Source of the DNA: Metabacillus sediminilitoris
GTDB lineage: Bacteria > Bacillota > Bacilli > Bacillales > Bacillaceae
DNA: 64,000 nt
Direction: 5' to 3'
Assembly: GCF_009720625.1 (NCBI RefSeq)
Contig: NZ_CP046266.1
Coordinates: 2,737,501-2,801,500, forward strand
Shown: piece by piece, positions 1 to 8,995 of the stretch
How the letters are laid out: every line of letters begins with the position of its first letter
Numbering within the stretch: the first letter of the stretch is position 1
Position numbers and translations under genes: made by a program
Notes under the pieces: generated by a model
What the model was told of the DNA's origin: nothing
The model's input: the letters and a program-made list of their open reading frames with translations, nothing else
The model's database searches: none

Positions 1-65
1 AAATTTAAATGAAAGCGGTTAAATTTACTGTTGTTAATAATCTCAATCGTATTAACTCTTGTCAT
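1..65 (-). CDS. MFS transporter, N-terminus only (partial)
   Basis: The reverse strand has a GAGGGGAG ribosome-binding site followed by an ATG whose first base is position 65. The frame is open to the window edge, giving 21 codons. The peptide starts MTRVNTIEIINNSKFNRF, which resembles the start of Bacillus MFS symporters of the aromatic-acid/nicotinate (YceI/NiaP) type, where this stretch comes just before the first membrane helix. That assignment is a memory-based resemblance on 21 residues only. The rest of the gene lies outside the window. Confidence 0.5.
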   Translation of the reverse strand, partial: MTRVNTIEIINNSKFNRFHLN

Positions 66-440
66 GAATTTTCTCCCCTCATATACAAAAATAAACCTTT
101 GTTGTAATCGTTTGCAAAAAATATTTATCAAAATAGAGAACAAGGTTCTTTATTATTATATTTTGTTAGTTTATTAATTTCAATAATAAATATTATTATG
201 ATTAAAAAATAAATTCTGAAGAATAACGATTTTAAAAAAAGCATTATTGTATAGAACATATTGTCTAGGGAAGATATAGGTATAGAGAATCACTATTATT
301 GAAATAAATATCTTTTTTAACATTTTTAACCATCTAAAATTAGTAAAATATTCATTTTTTTAAAACAATCTATGCGATATTACTTAGATTTTATATAATT
401 AATGGATGAAGAAAGAATGTATATAGGAAGTGAGGGGCAT
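66..440. other. AT-rich intergenic region
   Basis: About 375 very AT-rich bases separate the outward-facing partial MFS gene from the HD-GYP gene. It must carry both promoters. I see no convincing operator, terminator or small ORF in it. Confidence 0.4.
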
Positions 441-1340
441 ATGGAGGACATACCAAATATGAACGGATTTATAGAAACTGTTCAATTAAAAGGTTTAACC
501 ATTTCACTTATTGCTTCAGGTGATCATACTGAAATTATTCATCATAAACTACAGCCGAATACTAGATGGGCACTTGAACCAGAGGAAGGCTGGGAGGCTT
601 TAGAATATTTATTTGTCATATCAGGTATGTTAAAGCTAAAAACAAATGATGGATTTGTGGTATTTAAAGCTGGAGATTCATTTCATAGAAGTCCTGTAAA
701 AGAGCATTATGTGTTTCAATCAATTGAGGAAACAGAATTTTTATATGTTTCTTCACAACCAGTTTTTCATCGTTATAGTCAAATAACTAGAAACTTGATG
801 AATCTAGTCATATCGATCGAAGAAAAGGATGGCTATACTGGAGACCATTGTGCTAGAATTAGTAGACTATCGATGTTGGTTGGAGAAGCATTAGGGTTAG
901 GATCAAAACAGCTTCTTCGATTAAATATGGCTTCTTTTTTTCATGATCTTGGAAAAGTGAAAATTCCACAAGAGATTTTGCAAAAGCCTGGAAAACTTAC
1001 TAATCAAGAATGGGAGATAATGAAACGGCATTCTATCTATGGACGAGAAATCTTGGAAGAGACGAAGCTTCCATTTTTAATGAGTGCTGGCATAGTTGTC
1101 GAGCAGCATCATGAACGATACGATGGTAAGGGTTACCCATATGGGCTTGCAAATGATGAGATTGAAGTTGAAGCCTCTATCATTTCTGTCGTAGATTCAT
1201 ATGATGCGATAACTACTGATCGACCCTATCATAAGGGAAAAACAAAAGAAGAAGCTATTGTAGAGATTGAAAGATGCCGTGGCACAATGTATGATCCAAT
1301 CATTGTCGATACATTTTTATCACTACGAGATAGAATTTAG
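441..1340 (+). CDS. cupin-like / HD-GYP domain protein
   Basis: Predicted signalling phosphohydrolase. Residues about 15-105 look like a small cupin-type beta barrel (GMLKLK, AGDSFHRSPVKEHYVFQS). The C-terminal half is an HD-GYP domain with HD at 168-169 (FFHDLGKVKIP), HHE at 223-225 and GYP at 231-233 (HHERYDGKGYP). HD-GYP proteins typically hydrolyse cyclic di-GMP, and the signature residues are present. No membrane segment is seen, so it is probably cytosolic with the cupin as sensor. The start is chosen at 441 because AGGAAGTGAGGGG lies just upstream. The frame also allows ATG at 402 and 417, which have poorer upstream sites. A small exported protein follows 13 bases downstream, suggesting co-transcription. 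The domain assignment is solid; the ligand is unknown. Confidence 0.8.
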   Translation: MEDIPNMNGFIETVQLKGLTISLIASGDHTEIIHHKLQPNTRWALEPEEGWEALEYLFVISGMLKLKTNDGFVVFKAGDSFHRSPVKEHYVFQSIEETEFLYVSSQPVFHRYSQITRNLMNLVISIEEKDGYTGDHCARISRLSMLVGEALGLGSKQLLRLNMASFFHDLGKVKIPQEILQKPGKLTNQEWEIMKRHSIYGREILEETKLPFLMSAGIVVEQHHERYDGKGYPYGLANDEIEVEASIISVVDSYDAITTDRPYHKGKTKEEAIVEIERCRGTMYDPIIVDTFLSLRDRI

Positions 1341-1353
1341 AGGAGAGAAATGA

Positions 1354-1674
1354 ATGAAGAAAATTGGACTTTTTCTTGCTGCTTTATTATTTGTAGTCAT
1401 TGTGACAGTTTCTCCTGCAAAAGCAGCCTATTTACCAGAGTATGACAAATATATTGAGGTATCTTACGAGGATGCAAGATATATAGCCGATGCCCTTGGT
1501 TTAATAAACATTCCTCTTGGAGAACAAACTGCTCAAAAAAGTTTTGAAGTTCAAGAAAATGCAATCAAATTAATTGAAAATCGCTTAGGAACTGAAATTG
1601 ATCATTATTATATTTGGTTAACTGTAAATGGTGAACCTGTATTAGGAATTGATCCACCGCTACCGATGCTCTAA
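1354..1674 (+). CDS. small exported protein of unknown function
   Basis: A 106-residue protein with a clear signal peptide: MKK, a hydrophobic core, and a likely cleavage after the AKA around residues 22-24. The mature part is about 80 residues, mildly acidic and cysteine-free, with no family I recognise. The AGGAGAG site immediately follows the stop of the HD-GYP gene, so the two are probably co-transcribed. A strong terminator follows. Function unknown; secretion or surface location is inferred from the signal peptide. Confidence 0.7.
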   Translation: MKKIGLFLAALLFVVIVTVSPAKAAYLPEYDKYIEVSYEDARYIADALGLINIPLGEQTAQKSFEVQENAIKLIENRLGTEIDHYYIWLTVNGEPVLGIDPPLPML

Positions 1675-1702
1675 TCTCGATATACTTATACTTACTTAAA
1701 AG

Positions 1703-1764
1703 ACTATATTCACTTTTTCATTCGTAAATGTTATTTACATGAAAGTTGTGAATATAGTTTTTTT
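1703..1764 (+). terminator. rho-independent terminator
   Basis: The arms ACTATATTCAC (1703-1713) and GTGAATATAGT (1748-1758) form a perfect 11-bp stem, followed by a T run. It closes the HD-GYP/exported-protein unit. Confidence 0.8.
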
Positions 1765-1909
1765 ATTGAAGGTTTAAGAAATACTACGACTTAGTTGATG
1801 AATATTGACTTTAATCACTTCAATCATATATACTTTATCTTGAATTCAAGATTGTTTTATTTGAGATAACTTATAAAGACTTTAAATTATTTTGGAAAGG
1901 GTTGCTAAT

Positions 1910-2887
1910 ATGAATCTGAAACCACTTAAAGGTATACATCATGTATCAGCTATTACTGCAAATGCTAAGAAAAATTTTCATTTCTATACAAAAGTTCTAG
2001 GACTTAGATTAATTAAAAAAACGGTCAATCAGGATGATACATCTGTTTATCATTTATTTTATGCTGACGAAAGAGGAAACCCAGGTACAGACTTAACATT
2101 CTTTGAAATACCTTATGCAGGTAGAACATATCAGGGAACAAATAGTATTTCTGCCACATCGCTACGTGTGAAGGATAATCAAGCATTACATTATTGGAAA
2201 CAGCGTTTTGAGCAACTGAAAGTCGATCATGAGGCAATTACGAATGAAAGTGGACGAATGACAATCTCATTTCGTGACCCAGAAGGACAGCGTTTAATAC
2301 TTGTCTCAGATGAAGAAAATCATGGAGTGTCAGGGGGGAAACCTTGGGAAAATAGTCCTGTTCCACAACAACATGGTGTAATAGGTTTAGGACCAGTTCA
2401 TTTAACTGTTTCACGACCTGAAAGAACAATAAAGGTACTTACTGATATTATGGGATTTCATGAAAAAGCAGGGTATCAAAGAGATATAGATCAAAAACAA
2501 GTTCGTGTCTTTGAAACTGGGGAAGGTGGGACTGGAGCAGAAATTCATATCGTTGAAGATGATCAAATGAGTCGCGAAAGACCAGGTCGAGGAAGTGTTC
2601 ACCATGTTGCTTTCCGAGTAGAAGATGCGGATGAATTGAATAAATGGATCGAAATATTAAATGAGAACCATTTACCAAATTCAGGATTTGTAGAACGTTA
2701 TTATTTTAAATCTTTATATTTTAGAGAATCTAATGGTATTCTGTTTGAACTTGCAACTGATGGTCCGGGCTTTGAAGGTGATGAAGATTTCGAGCATTTA
2801 GGACAAAAACTAGCTTTACCGCCTTATTTTGAAGGGCAGAGAACAGAAATTGAAGCACGTTTAGAACCTTTAGATACAAAAGGATAA
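1910..2887 (+). CDS. ring-cleaving dioxygenase, glyoxalase (VOC) fold, MhqO/MhqA type
   Basis: Predicted Fe(II)-dependent extradiol dioxygenase of the family that includes B. subtilis MhqA, MhqE and MhqO, which act on hydroquinone-like aromatics. The 325 residues form two vicinal-oxygen-chelate modules, about 5-130 and 155-290. Candidate metal ligands are His in GIHHVSAI near the N-terminus, His in GPVHLTVS at the start of module 2, and Glu in LFELATDGPG. The start is ATG 1910, preceded at good spacing by GGAAAGG (1894-1900). A TTG start at 1892 would place that site inside the gene. Length fits the family (about 310-330). No MarR-type regulator is adjacent, unlike the B. subtilis mhq loci. 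The exact substrate cannot be read from sequence. Confidence 0.85.
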   Translation: MNLKPLKGIHHVSAITANAKKNFHFYTKVLGLRLIKKTVNQDDTSVYHLFYADERGNPGTDLTFFEIPYAGRTYQGTNSISATSLRVKDNQALHYWKQRFEQLKVDHEAITNESGRMTISFRDPEGQRLILVSDEENHGVSGGKPWENSPVPQQHGVIGLGPVHLTVSRPERTIKVLTDIMGFHEKAGYQRDIDQKQVRVFETGEGGTGAEIHIVEDDQMSRERPGRGSVHHVAFRVEDADELNKWIEILNENHLPNSGFVERYYFKSLYFRESNGILFELATDGPGFEGDEDFEHLGQKLALPPYFEGQRTEIEARLEPLDTKG

Positions 2888-2905
2888 ATTATGAAGGGTA
2901 TGGCG

Positions 2906-2932
2906 CATGGAATTTTCCATGTGTATTTTTTT
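2906..2932 (+). terminator. possible terminator
   Basis: The perfect palindrome CATGGAATTTTCCATG (2906-2921) is followed by GTGTATTTTTTT. The loop is tight, so this is a weaker candidate for the end of the dioxygenase gene. Confidence 0.5.
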
Positions 2933-3124
2933 GTACAAAATTTAAACGCTTAAAGAATCATGAACTAATAGCCTATAAATCAATTAATATAGCGTCTGCT
3001 TATTATGTATATTTTCCTGTTTTAAGATTGTAAAGTAATAATTTACATTTAATTCAAAAAATATTAATAGAACGATGATACTGTTAAGGCGAATAATCAA
3101 TAATTAGGTAGAGGAGGATATAAA

Positions 3125-4261
3125 TTGAAAAAGTCTAGTAGATTGTTAAGGTATGTATTATTAATCTTTGTTTTAATGTTTTCATTTTTTTCGTTTGAAT
3201 CAACAAAGGCAGCAACAACATCATTAACTGTATCACAAGCTATTCAGCAACAGAATAATGCTATTCAAGCTGTTGAAGGTTACGTAGTTGGAAAGCCGAC
3301 CTCGGCAACGTCAGTCATAACAAGTAATTATCCGGATGATTATTCTCTGGCTATTGCAGATTCAAGTAGTGAAACAAATACTTCAAATATGCTTTATGTC
3401 CAGATTCCATCCCAATTCCGCTCACAATTTGGTCTGAAAAGTAATCCTGAATTAAAGGGTGAAAAAATTAAAGTCACCGGAAATTTAACAGCATATTATT
3501 CACATCCTGGTTTAAAAAATACATCTGAGATGATTCACCTCACAGCAGACGGCGGAACAGGAGAAGGTGGTTATGCAGGAACATACTATGATCAAGCAAT
3601 AGGTAAGTCAGGTTCGACATTAAAAACAGCATTGCATAATATTATTGATGATCATACTGAAATTTCTTATAGTAACGTTTGGGAAGCTTTGAGAAATACA
3701 GATGAAGATCCTAATAATGCGAATAACGTTATTTTACTATATACTGGCCGTTCACAAAGTAAATATTCAAACGGTTCTGGGGTAGATAATTGGAACAGAG
3801 AACATGTTTGGGCGAAATCACATGGAGATTTCGGAACTACAATGGGAGCTGGTACTGATTTACATCATCTCAGACCGACTGATGTTTCAGTAAATAGCTC
3901 ACGTGGAAATAAGGACTTTGATAATGGCGGATCATTACAAGGTGAAGCACCTGATACATATACCGATAGTGATTCATGGGAACCTCGCGATGAAGTGAAA
4001 GGTGATGTTGCAAGAATGATCTTTTATATGGACGTTCGTTATGAGGGAGATAGTGGCGAACTAGATTTAGAGGTAAATAATGTCGTGAACAATGGGACTT
4101 CGCCATATCATGGCAAGCTTTCAACCCTATTACAATGGCATAATCAAGATCCTGTCGATAACTTTGAGAGAAACCGAAATGAAGTCATTTACAATGAGTA
4201 TCAACATAATCGAAACCCATTTATCGATCACCCTGAATGGGTAGAGGCAATTTGGAACTAG
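3125..4261 (+). CDS. secreted endonuclease I family nuclease
   Basis: Extracellular nuclease related to B. subtilis Bsn/YurI and to endonuclease I, but longer (378 residues). Residues 1-30 are a signal peptide ending in TKA. Residues about 35-140 look like an OB-fold-type domain. Residues about 150-378 are the endonuclease I domain. The active-site region is visible: NREHVWAKSHGDF with the catalytic His, then DLHHLRPTDVSVNSSRGN and RDEVKGDVARMIFYMDVRY. The start is TTG 3125, preceded by a strong AGAGGAGGA site. It is monocistronic with its own terminator. The likely role is degradation of environmental DNA/RNA for nutrients. Confidence 0.88.
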   Translation: MKKSSRLLRYVLLIFVLMFSFFSFESTKAATTSLTVSQAIQQQNNAIQAVEGYVVGKPTSATSVITSNYPDDYSLAIADSSSETNTSNMLYVQIPSQFRSQFGLKSNPELKGEKIKVTGNLTAYYSHPGLKNTSEMIHLTADGGTGEGGYAGTYYDQAIGKSGSTLKTALHNIIDDHTEISYSNVWEALRNTDEDPNNANNVILLYTGRSQSKYSNGSGVDNWNREHVWAKSHGDFGTTMGAGTDLHHLRPTDVSVNSSRGNKDFDNGGSLQGEAPDTYTDSDSWEPRDEVKGDVARMIFYMDVRYEGDSGELDLEVNNVVNNGTSPYHGKLSTLLQWHNQDPVDNFERNRNEVIYNEYQHNRNPFIDHPEWVEAIWN

Positions 4262-4273
4262 AAGGGAAGAAAG

Positions 4274-4308
4274 AGAGTAAAGATGCAAGATTTGTCTTTA
4301 CTCTTTTT
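4274..4308 (+). terminator. rho-independent terminator
   Basis: AGAGTAAAGA (4274-4283) pairs with TCTTTACTCT (4295-4304), followed by Ts. It ends the nuclease gene. Confidence 0.85.
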
Positions 4309-4340
4309 ATTTCAAATATAAAGTTTACATAATGTTATTA

Positions 4341-5009
4341 TTACAAACTGTTGACTGGTTGTAAACATTGTTCAGAGTCATTTTGGGGTGAGTTTACAAC
4401 ATTTGAAACTGGATAGGCATCCATTAATTGAGCATTATATGGTACAAGGAGTGTTTTTAATTTTTCATTATTTTGGTTATCTCGATCTAACCAAGTATCA
4501 TATGCTGAAGGTGGGAGAATAACAGGCATTCTATCATGGACATCCTTCGTTAAATCATTAGGTGAAGTAGTAATGATTGTGCACGTATATAATGGCTTAT
4601 CCCCGTTATTCCACTGTTCCCAAAGACCAGCAAAAGCAAATGGCCGTTTATCTTTCATGATAAAACGATAAGGTTGCTTTATCTTATCTTGTTTTTTCCA
4701 TTCATAAAAACCATCGCTCAAAATTAAACATCTTTTTTTCATAAAGGGCTTTTTAAAACTCACCTTTTCATCAATTGATTCGGCTCTCGCATTTATCATC
4801 TTACTGCCAATTTTCGTATCCTTGGACCATGGTGGTATAAGACCCCATCTCATCGTTATACCAACTCGATCCCGTCCATTTGATCCAACAACTAATATGT
4901 CTTGAGAAGGGGCAATATTATATCTAAACGTTAATTCTTCATTAAGTAAAAAATCAAATTGCTCTTGTAATATAGATTGATCTGTCGCTAGTGAAAAGCG
5001 TCCACACAT
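4341..5009 (-). CDS. SOS response-associated peptidase (SRAP, YedK/HMCES type)
   Basis: SRAP proteins use the amine and thiol of an N-terminal Cys to cross-link abasic sites in single-stranded DNA. The start is set at 5009 so that the protein begins MCGRFSL, exposing Cys2 after Met removal. GGAGGTGG lies at correct spacing upstream, while a longer frame to 5030 would bury the cysteine. Other hallmarks are INARAES, FLILSDGFYEW-like (CLILSDGFYEWKK) and DVHDRMPVIL with the active-site His. The length of 222 residues is normal. It stands alone, tail-to-tail with the nuclease gene. Confidence 0.9.
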   Translation of the reverse strand: MCGRFSLATDQSILQEQFDFLLNEELTFRYNIAPSQDILVVGSNGRDRVGITMRWGLIPPWSKDTKIGSKMINARAESIDEKVSFKKPFMKKRCLILSDGFYEWKKQDKIKQPYRFIMKDKRPFAFAGLWEQWNNGDKPLYTCTIITTSPNDLTKDVHDRMPVILPPSAYDTWLDRDNQNNEKLKTLLVPYNAQLMDAYPVSNVVNSPQNDSEQCLQPVNSL

Positions 5010-5153
5010 GTTTTCCACCTCCAAAATCATTTTAAATTAGTCCTATATTATTAATAATACATAAAACGAAATTAGAAACATAATTTTATTCTTGGTTTAA
5101 CCGAGTGGATGATCTCTACATATAGTAAAGCAAACACATTTGGAGGTGATATC

Positions 5154-5255
5154 ATGGGCGGCGGAGCAGGTTATGGTTATGGAGCAGGATTTGCTTTAAT
5201 CGTTGTTTTATTTATCCTTTTAATTATTATCGGTGCATCTTACATTGGATACTAA
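5154..5255 (+). CDS. YjcZ-type tiny sporulation membrane protein
   Basis: A 33-residue ORF starts at ATG 5154 behind GGAGGTGAT (5142-5150) and ends at TAA 5253-5255. The product has a Gly/Tyr/Ala-rich head ([13 protein letters not shown]) and one hydrophobic helix (residues 13-28) ending GASYIGY. This is the layout of the YjcZ family of small sporulation-associated membrane proteins in Bacillus. A good terminator follows, so it is an independent transcription unit. Function is unknown in the family. Confidence 0.85.
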   Translation: MGGGAGYGYGAGFALIVVLFILLIIIGASYIGY

Positions 5256-5278
5256 TTAAATAATAGTCATTTATGAAT

Positions 5279-5311
5279 AGCCCTATAATCTAAAAAGTTA
5301 TAGGGCTTTTT
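5279..5311 (+). terminator. rho-independent terminator
   Basis: AGCCCTATAA (5279-5288) pairs with TTATAGGGCT (5298-5307), followed by Ts. It ends the yjcZ-like gene. Confidence 0.85.
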
Positions 5312-5519
5312 ATATTTTTACTTAAAGGAAAGATATAGTTATTATCAACATCTAACACAATAAAAAGCGATTTTCCAATTCATAAAAAGTAAGGATAAAA
5401 GTTAAATTGTTTTTATTTCATAAAAGGTAAATTTATTATTCAATTTCTAAAGCATATTTCTTTTCATTTTTAGAAAAATATAGCAAAATATGCATGTAGA
5501 TATGAAAGGAGTGTTTTTA

Positions 5520-6356
5520 ATGAAAAACTTGCAGAGCACGACAACTTTACATAATGGAATTAAAATGCCTTGGTTTGGGTTAGGCGTATTTAAGGTTGAA
5601 GAAGGTTCTGAAGTAGTAAATTCTGTAAAAGCTGCAATTGATGCTGGTTATAGAAGTATTGACACTGCTGCCATCTATGGAAATGAAGAGGGCGTTGGGA
5701 AGGCTATTGCCGAAAGTAATGTACCTCGTGAGGAATTATTTATTACGACAAAGGTTTGGAATTCAGCACAAGGCTATGAATCAACTTTATTAGCTTTTGA
5801 AGAAAGTATGAAGAAACTTGGCTTAGAATACTTAGATTTATACCTTATTCATTGGCCTGTGCCAAAACTAAATAAATATAAAGAAACATGGAGAGCTTTA
5901 GAAAAGCTTTACAAAGATGGACGTATTAGAGCAATAGGTGTTAGTAACTTCAAAGAATATCATTTAAAAGATTTACTGGAAACTTGTGAGATAAAACCGA
6001 TGGTTAACCAAGTAGAATATCATCCTCGTTTAACCCAAACTAGTCTCCATGAGTTCTGTAAGCAAAACGAAATTCAACTTGAAGCATGGTCACCTTTAAT
6101 GCAAGGGGGATTATTTGAAGAGCCAACGTTAAATGAAATTGCAAATAAATACAATAAGTCTGTAGCACAAATCATTTTACGTTGGGATCTGCAAAATGAA
6201 GTTGTCACAATTCCTAAGTCAATCAAACCACATCGTATACAAGAGAATGCTGACATCTTTGATTTTGAAATAAGTGAAGAGGATATGAATAAAATTAGTT
6301 CACTTAACCAAGATCAACGTGTTGGATCAGATCCAGACGAAATGGATAAATTTTAA
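5520..6356 (+). CDS. aldo/keto reductase (YvgN/YtbE type)
   Basis: NADPH-dependent reductase of the AKR5 type, 278 residues, close in length and motifs to B. subtilis YvgN (methylglyoxal reductase) and YtbE. The catalytic tetrad is visible: Asp48, Tyr53, Lys78 and His111 (DTAAIYG, TTKVWN, LIHWP). NQVEYHP and the cofactor-binding IPKSIKPHRI follow. The start is ATG 5520, eight bases after AAAGGAG. The frame extends to an ATG at 5490 that lacks a site. It is monocistronic. The likely role is detoxification of reactive carbonyls; the substrate is inferred from the family. Confidence 0.9.
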   Translation: MKNLQSTTTLHNGIKMPWFGLGVFKVEEGSEVVNSVKAAIDAGYRSIDTAAIYGNEEGVGKAIAESNVPREELFITTKVWNSAQGYESTLLAFEESMKKLGLEYLDLYLIHWPVPKLNKYKETWRALEKLYKDGRIRAIGVSNFKEYHLKDLLETCEIKPMVNQVEYHPRLTQTSLHEFCKQNEIQLEAWSPLMQGGLFEEPTLNEIANKYNKSVAQIILRWDLQNEVVTIPKSIKPHRIQENADIFDFEISEEDMNKISSLNQDQRVGSDPDEMDKF

Positions 6357-6370
6357 TAAGAACTTAAAAA

Positions 6371-6405
6371 GGGACTGAATCTCTCTAAAGATTCAGTCCC
6401 TTTTT
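6371..6405 (+). terminator. rho-independent terminator
   Basis: GGGACTGAAT (6371-6380) pairs perfectly with ATTCAGTCCC (6391-6400), followed by five Ts. It ends the aldo/keto reductase gene. Confidence 0.9.
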
Positions 6406-6490
6406 ATATGGCATGCATAAGAAAACTCTGAATCCATTGTTTCTTCGAGCATATATCTTCCTCTAATTGAAGAAATTATAGGAGGAGTAA

Positions 6491-6532
6491 ATGTGGAAAG
6501 GAGCCAATGATCACTATGGCAAAACCATTTAA
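6491..6532 (+). CDS. possible 13-codon upstream ORF
   Basis: GGAGGAG at 6481-6487 is well placed for ATG 6491. This frame reads 13 codons (MWKGANDHYGKTI) and stops at 6530-6532, past the start of the carboxypeptidase gene in another frame. It may be a translational-coupling leader rather than a functional peptide. Confidence 0.3.
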   Translation: MWKGANDHYGKTI

Positions 6533-7991
6533 AGGAATTGTTATTTTATTCCTTATATTTTTCCTATCAGAAAACGAATATTCCTTAGCACAAGTTAATG
6601 AATACCATCCTCAATTAACAAATCAATTAAACCATCTTCTTGAAAATCATCCTAATTTAAAAGGTGCAATAGCTGGTGTCAGTATTCGTACTGCTTCAAC
6701 AGGTGACCTTATTTATTCATATAACGGTGAGACTCGATTAACACCAGCTTCAAATCTTAAATTATTCACTGCTGCAGCCGCTCTAACAACATTAGGAAAA
6801 GACTACACATTTCAAACTGAATTACATACAGATGGTGAAATCAAATGGCATGTACTTATGGGCAATCTGTATATCAAAGGAAAAGGCGACCCAACTATTA
6901 CACCAAATACGTTTGATCAATTTGCAAAGGAATTAAAGAAAAAGGGGATTAAATGGATTAGTGGTGATTTAATAGGTGATGATTCCTGGTATGATGATGT
7001 TCGTTATTCAATTGACATTCCATGGAGTGATGAAACAGCCTATTATGGTGCACAAATTTCTGCTTTAACAGTATCACCAGATTTAGATTATGATTCGGGA
7101 ACAATTATTTGTGAGGTTTCTCCTGGAGAAAAAGCAAATCAAAAAGCAACTGTCAGCTTTAGTCCAGAAACAGATTACGTTCAAGTTATTAACAAAACAA
7201 AAACGGTAGAAAAAGATGGAAGGAATGACATAACTATTTCTAGAAATCATGGGACTAACATCATACAAATTGAAGGCACCATTCCTCTTAATGACCCATT
7301 ACATAAAGAATCTATAGCTGTATGGGAACCGACAAAATATTCATTGAATCTGTTTAAACAAGCATTACATAAACAAGGAATTAAATTATTAGGAGATGTA
7401 AAAGTTGGTGATATCCCAAGTAATAGCCAAGTAGTTATCTCCCATAGCTCAATGCCATTGTCAGAATTGCTGCTTCCTTTTATGAAATTAAGTAACAACA
7501 TTCATGCTGAAGTACTAATAAAAGAAATGGGAAAATTATTTAAGGGGAAAGGTAGTTTTAAAGAAGGTTTAGAAGTAGAAGAACATGCATTAACGTCATT
7601 AGGTGTAAAAACAGAAACAATGATTATGCGAGATGGTTCAGGCATTTCACATATGAATTTAGTTCCGCCAAATGAAATAACGAGAATGCTTTATCATTTA
7701 CAGGATATGGATTGGTTCCCATGCTTTATGAATTCTCTTCCAGTTGCTGGTATAAAAGATAAAATGATTGGTGGCACATTACGTAACAGAATGAAAGGAA
7801 GTCCATTGAAAGAAAACGTAATAGCTAAAACTGGTACTTTGACAAATGTTAGCTCACTTTCAGGTTATGTAAAAACAAAAAATGGTGAAACATTCATTTT
7901 TTCAATTTTATTAAATCATTTAAAAGGATCGGATCAGGGTAAACAAATTGAAGAGCAAATTGTAAATACAATAGCTAACACAATAAATTAA
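6507..7991 (+). CDS. dacB: D-alanyl-D-alanine carboxypeptidase/endopeptidase, S13 (PBP4/DacB type)
   Basis: Penicillin-binding protein that trims or cleaves peptidoglycan stem peptides outside the membrane. The active-site serine is in ASNLKLF (S82xxK85). The SxN motif is in LSNNIHAEV (about residue 332) and KTG is in AKTGTLTN (about 442). A signal peptide covers roughly residues 1-28. Length (494) and the large insert between SxxK and SxN fit peptidase family S13. ATG 6507 lies only three bases after AAGGAG; ATG 6516 in the same frame is an alternative. An overlapping short ORF begins at 6491. The gene name is by family analogy; note that B. subtilis dacB names an unrelated S11 protein. Confidence 0.88.
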   Translation: MITMAKPFKGIVILFLIFFLSENEYSLAQVNEYHPQLTNQLNHLLENHPNLKGAIAGVSIRTASTGDLIYSYNGETRLTPASNLKLFTAAAALTTLGKDYTFQTELHTDGEIKWHVLMGNLYIKGKGDPTITPNTFDQFAKELKKKGIKWISGDLIGDDSWYDDVRYSIDIPWSDETAYYGAQISALTVSPDLDYDSGTIICEVSPGEKANQKATVSFSPETDYVQVINKTKTVEKDGRNDITISRNHGTNIIQIEGTIPLNDPLHKESIAVWEPTKYSLNLFKQALHKQGIKLLGDVKVGDIPSNSQVVISHSSMPLSELLLPFMKLSNNIHAEVLIKEMGKLFKGKGSFKEGLEVEEHALTSLGVKTETMIMRDGSGISHMNLVPPNEITRMLYHLQDMDWFPCFMNSLPVAGIKDKMIGGTLRNRMKGSPLKENVIAKTGTLTNVSSLSGYVKTKNGETFIFSILLNHLKGSDQGKQIEEQIVNTIANTIN

Positions 7992-8020
7992 TTCTTGAAG
8001 CAGACATTTTGATCCACTTG

Positions 8021-8058
8021 GCAGTTTTTGCAATAATGATCATGAATGATCAAACTGC
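8021..8058. repeat. nested inverted repeat before the yhfK-like gene
   Basis: GCAGTTT (8021-8027) pairs with AAACTGC (8052-8058). Inside it, TGATCAT and ATGATCA form a second perfect 7-bp dyad. It lies directly before the ribosome-binding site at 8059-8066, so it could be an operator or an mRNA hairpin. No T run follows, so it is not a typical terminator. Confidence 0.55.
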
Positions 8059-8076
8059 AAGGAGGGAGTAAGAACT

Positions 8077-8721
8077 ATGAAAGTATTAGTAGTTGGTGCA
8101 AACGGCCAAATAGGAAATCAGTTAGCTAAATTGATACAAGAAAGTGATGCACACACTGTCCGAGCAATGGTTAGAAAGCAAGAACAGGTTGAAGAGTTTA
8201 ATAAACAAGGCATAGAAGCAGTATTAGCAGATTTAGAAGGCCATATTGATTATATTGTAAATGCAGCAAATGGATGTGATGCGATTGTCTTTACAGCAGG
8301 ATCTGGAGGACATACAGGTGCAGATAAAACACTTTTGATTGATCTTGATGGAGCGGTAAAAACAATAGAAGCAGCTGAGAAATTGAATATAAAACGATTC
8401 GTAATGGTTAGTGCTATTCAAGCTCATAAAAGAGAAAATTGGAACGAAGCATTAAAACCTTACTATGTTGCAAAGCATTATGCCGATAAAATTCTAATGG
8501 AATCTCATTTAACATATACGATTATTCGGCCTGGCGGATTATTAAATAAACCAAGCACAGGTAAAATTTCGGTTGGTGAAAATTTATTAAGGAAATCAAT
8601 TCCAAGAACAGATGTAGCGAAAACAATTTTAGCATGCTTGGACGAGGAACAAACATTCAATCGTTCATTTGATTTAGTAAGTGGAGAAGATCCCATTAGT
8701 CATGCATTGAAAAGCTTATAA
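8077..8721 (+). CDS. NAD(P)-binding oxidoreductase, atypical SDR (YhfK type)
   Basis: A 214-residue Rossmann-fold protein, the same length as B. subtilis YhfK. The dinucleotide-binding motif is GANGQIG (residues 7-13). VMVSAIQAH and YYVAKHYADKIL follow, where the YxxxK-like pair sits, and then TIIRPGGLL, typical of NmrA/atypical short-chain dehydrogenases. The start is supported by AAGGAGGG at 8059-8066. The gene has its own terminator and a striking inverted repeat upstream. The physiological substrate is unknown. Confidence 0.85.
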   Translation: MKVLVVGANGQIGNQLAKLIQESDAHTVRAMVRKQEQVEEFNKQGIEAVLADLEGHIDYIVNAANGCDAIVFTAGSGGHTGADKTLLIDLDGAVKTIEAAEKLNIKRFVMVSAIQAHKRENWNEALKPYYVAKHYADKILMESHLTYTIIRPGGLLNKPSTGKISVGENLLRKSIPRTDVAKTILACLDEEQTFNRSFDLVSGEDPISHALKSL

Positions 8722-8753
8722 GATTTTCTTTTAATATGAGATAATATGCAATG

Positions 8754-8799
8754 AAAAGACCACAATTCAGAATGTAAGAAACTGATGTGGTCTTTTTTT
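8754..8799 (+). terminator. rho-independent terminator
   Basis: AAAAGACCACA (8754-8764) pairs with TGTGGTCTTTT (8786-8796), followed by more Ts. It ends the yhfK-like gene. Confidence 0.85.
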
Positions 8800-8995
8800 A
8801 AAAAATAGGTACGAATGACTCTAATCTTGTAAACAAGTTCGAGGAATGTATAAAATGCCTTTTTGAATCTTTCTAAACAACGCTTACATCACTTATCTTA
8901 ATGATACATGTTAATTAAAAGCATGAATGGGTAATATAGTAATGAACATAAAAGTATCGGTATATAGTAAATAAAATATATAAGGGGGAAGAAGC

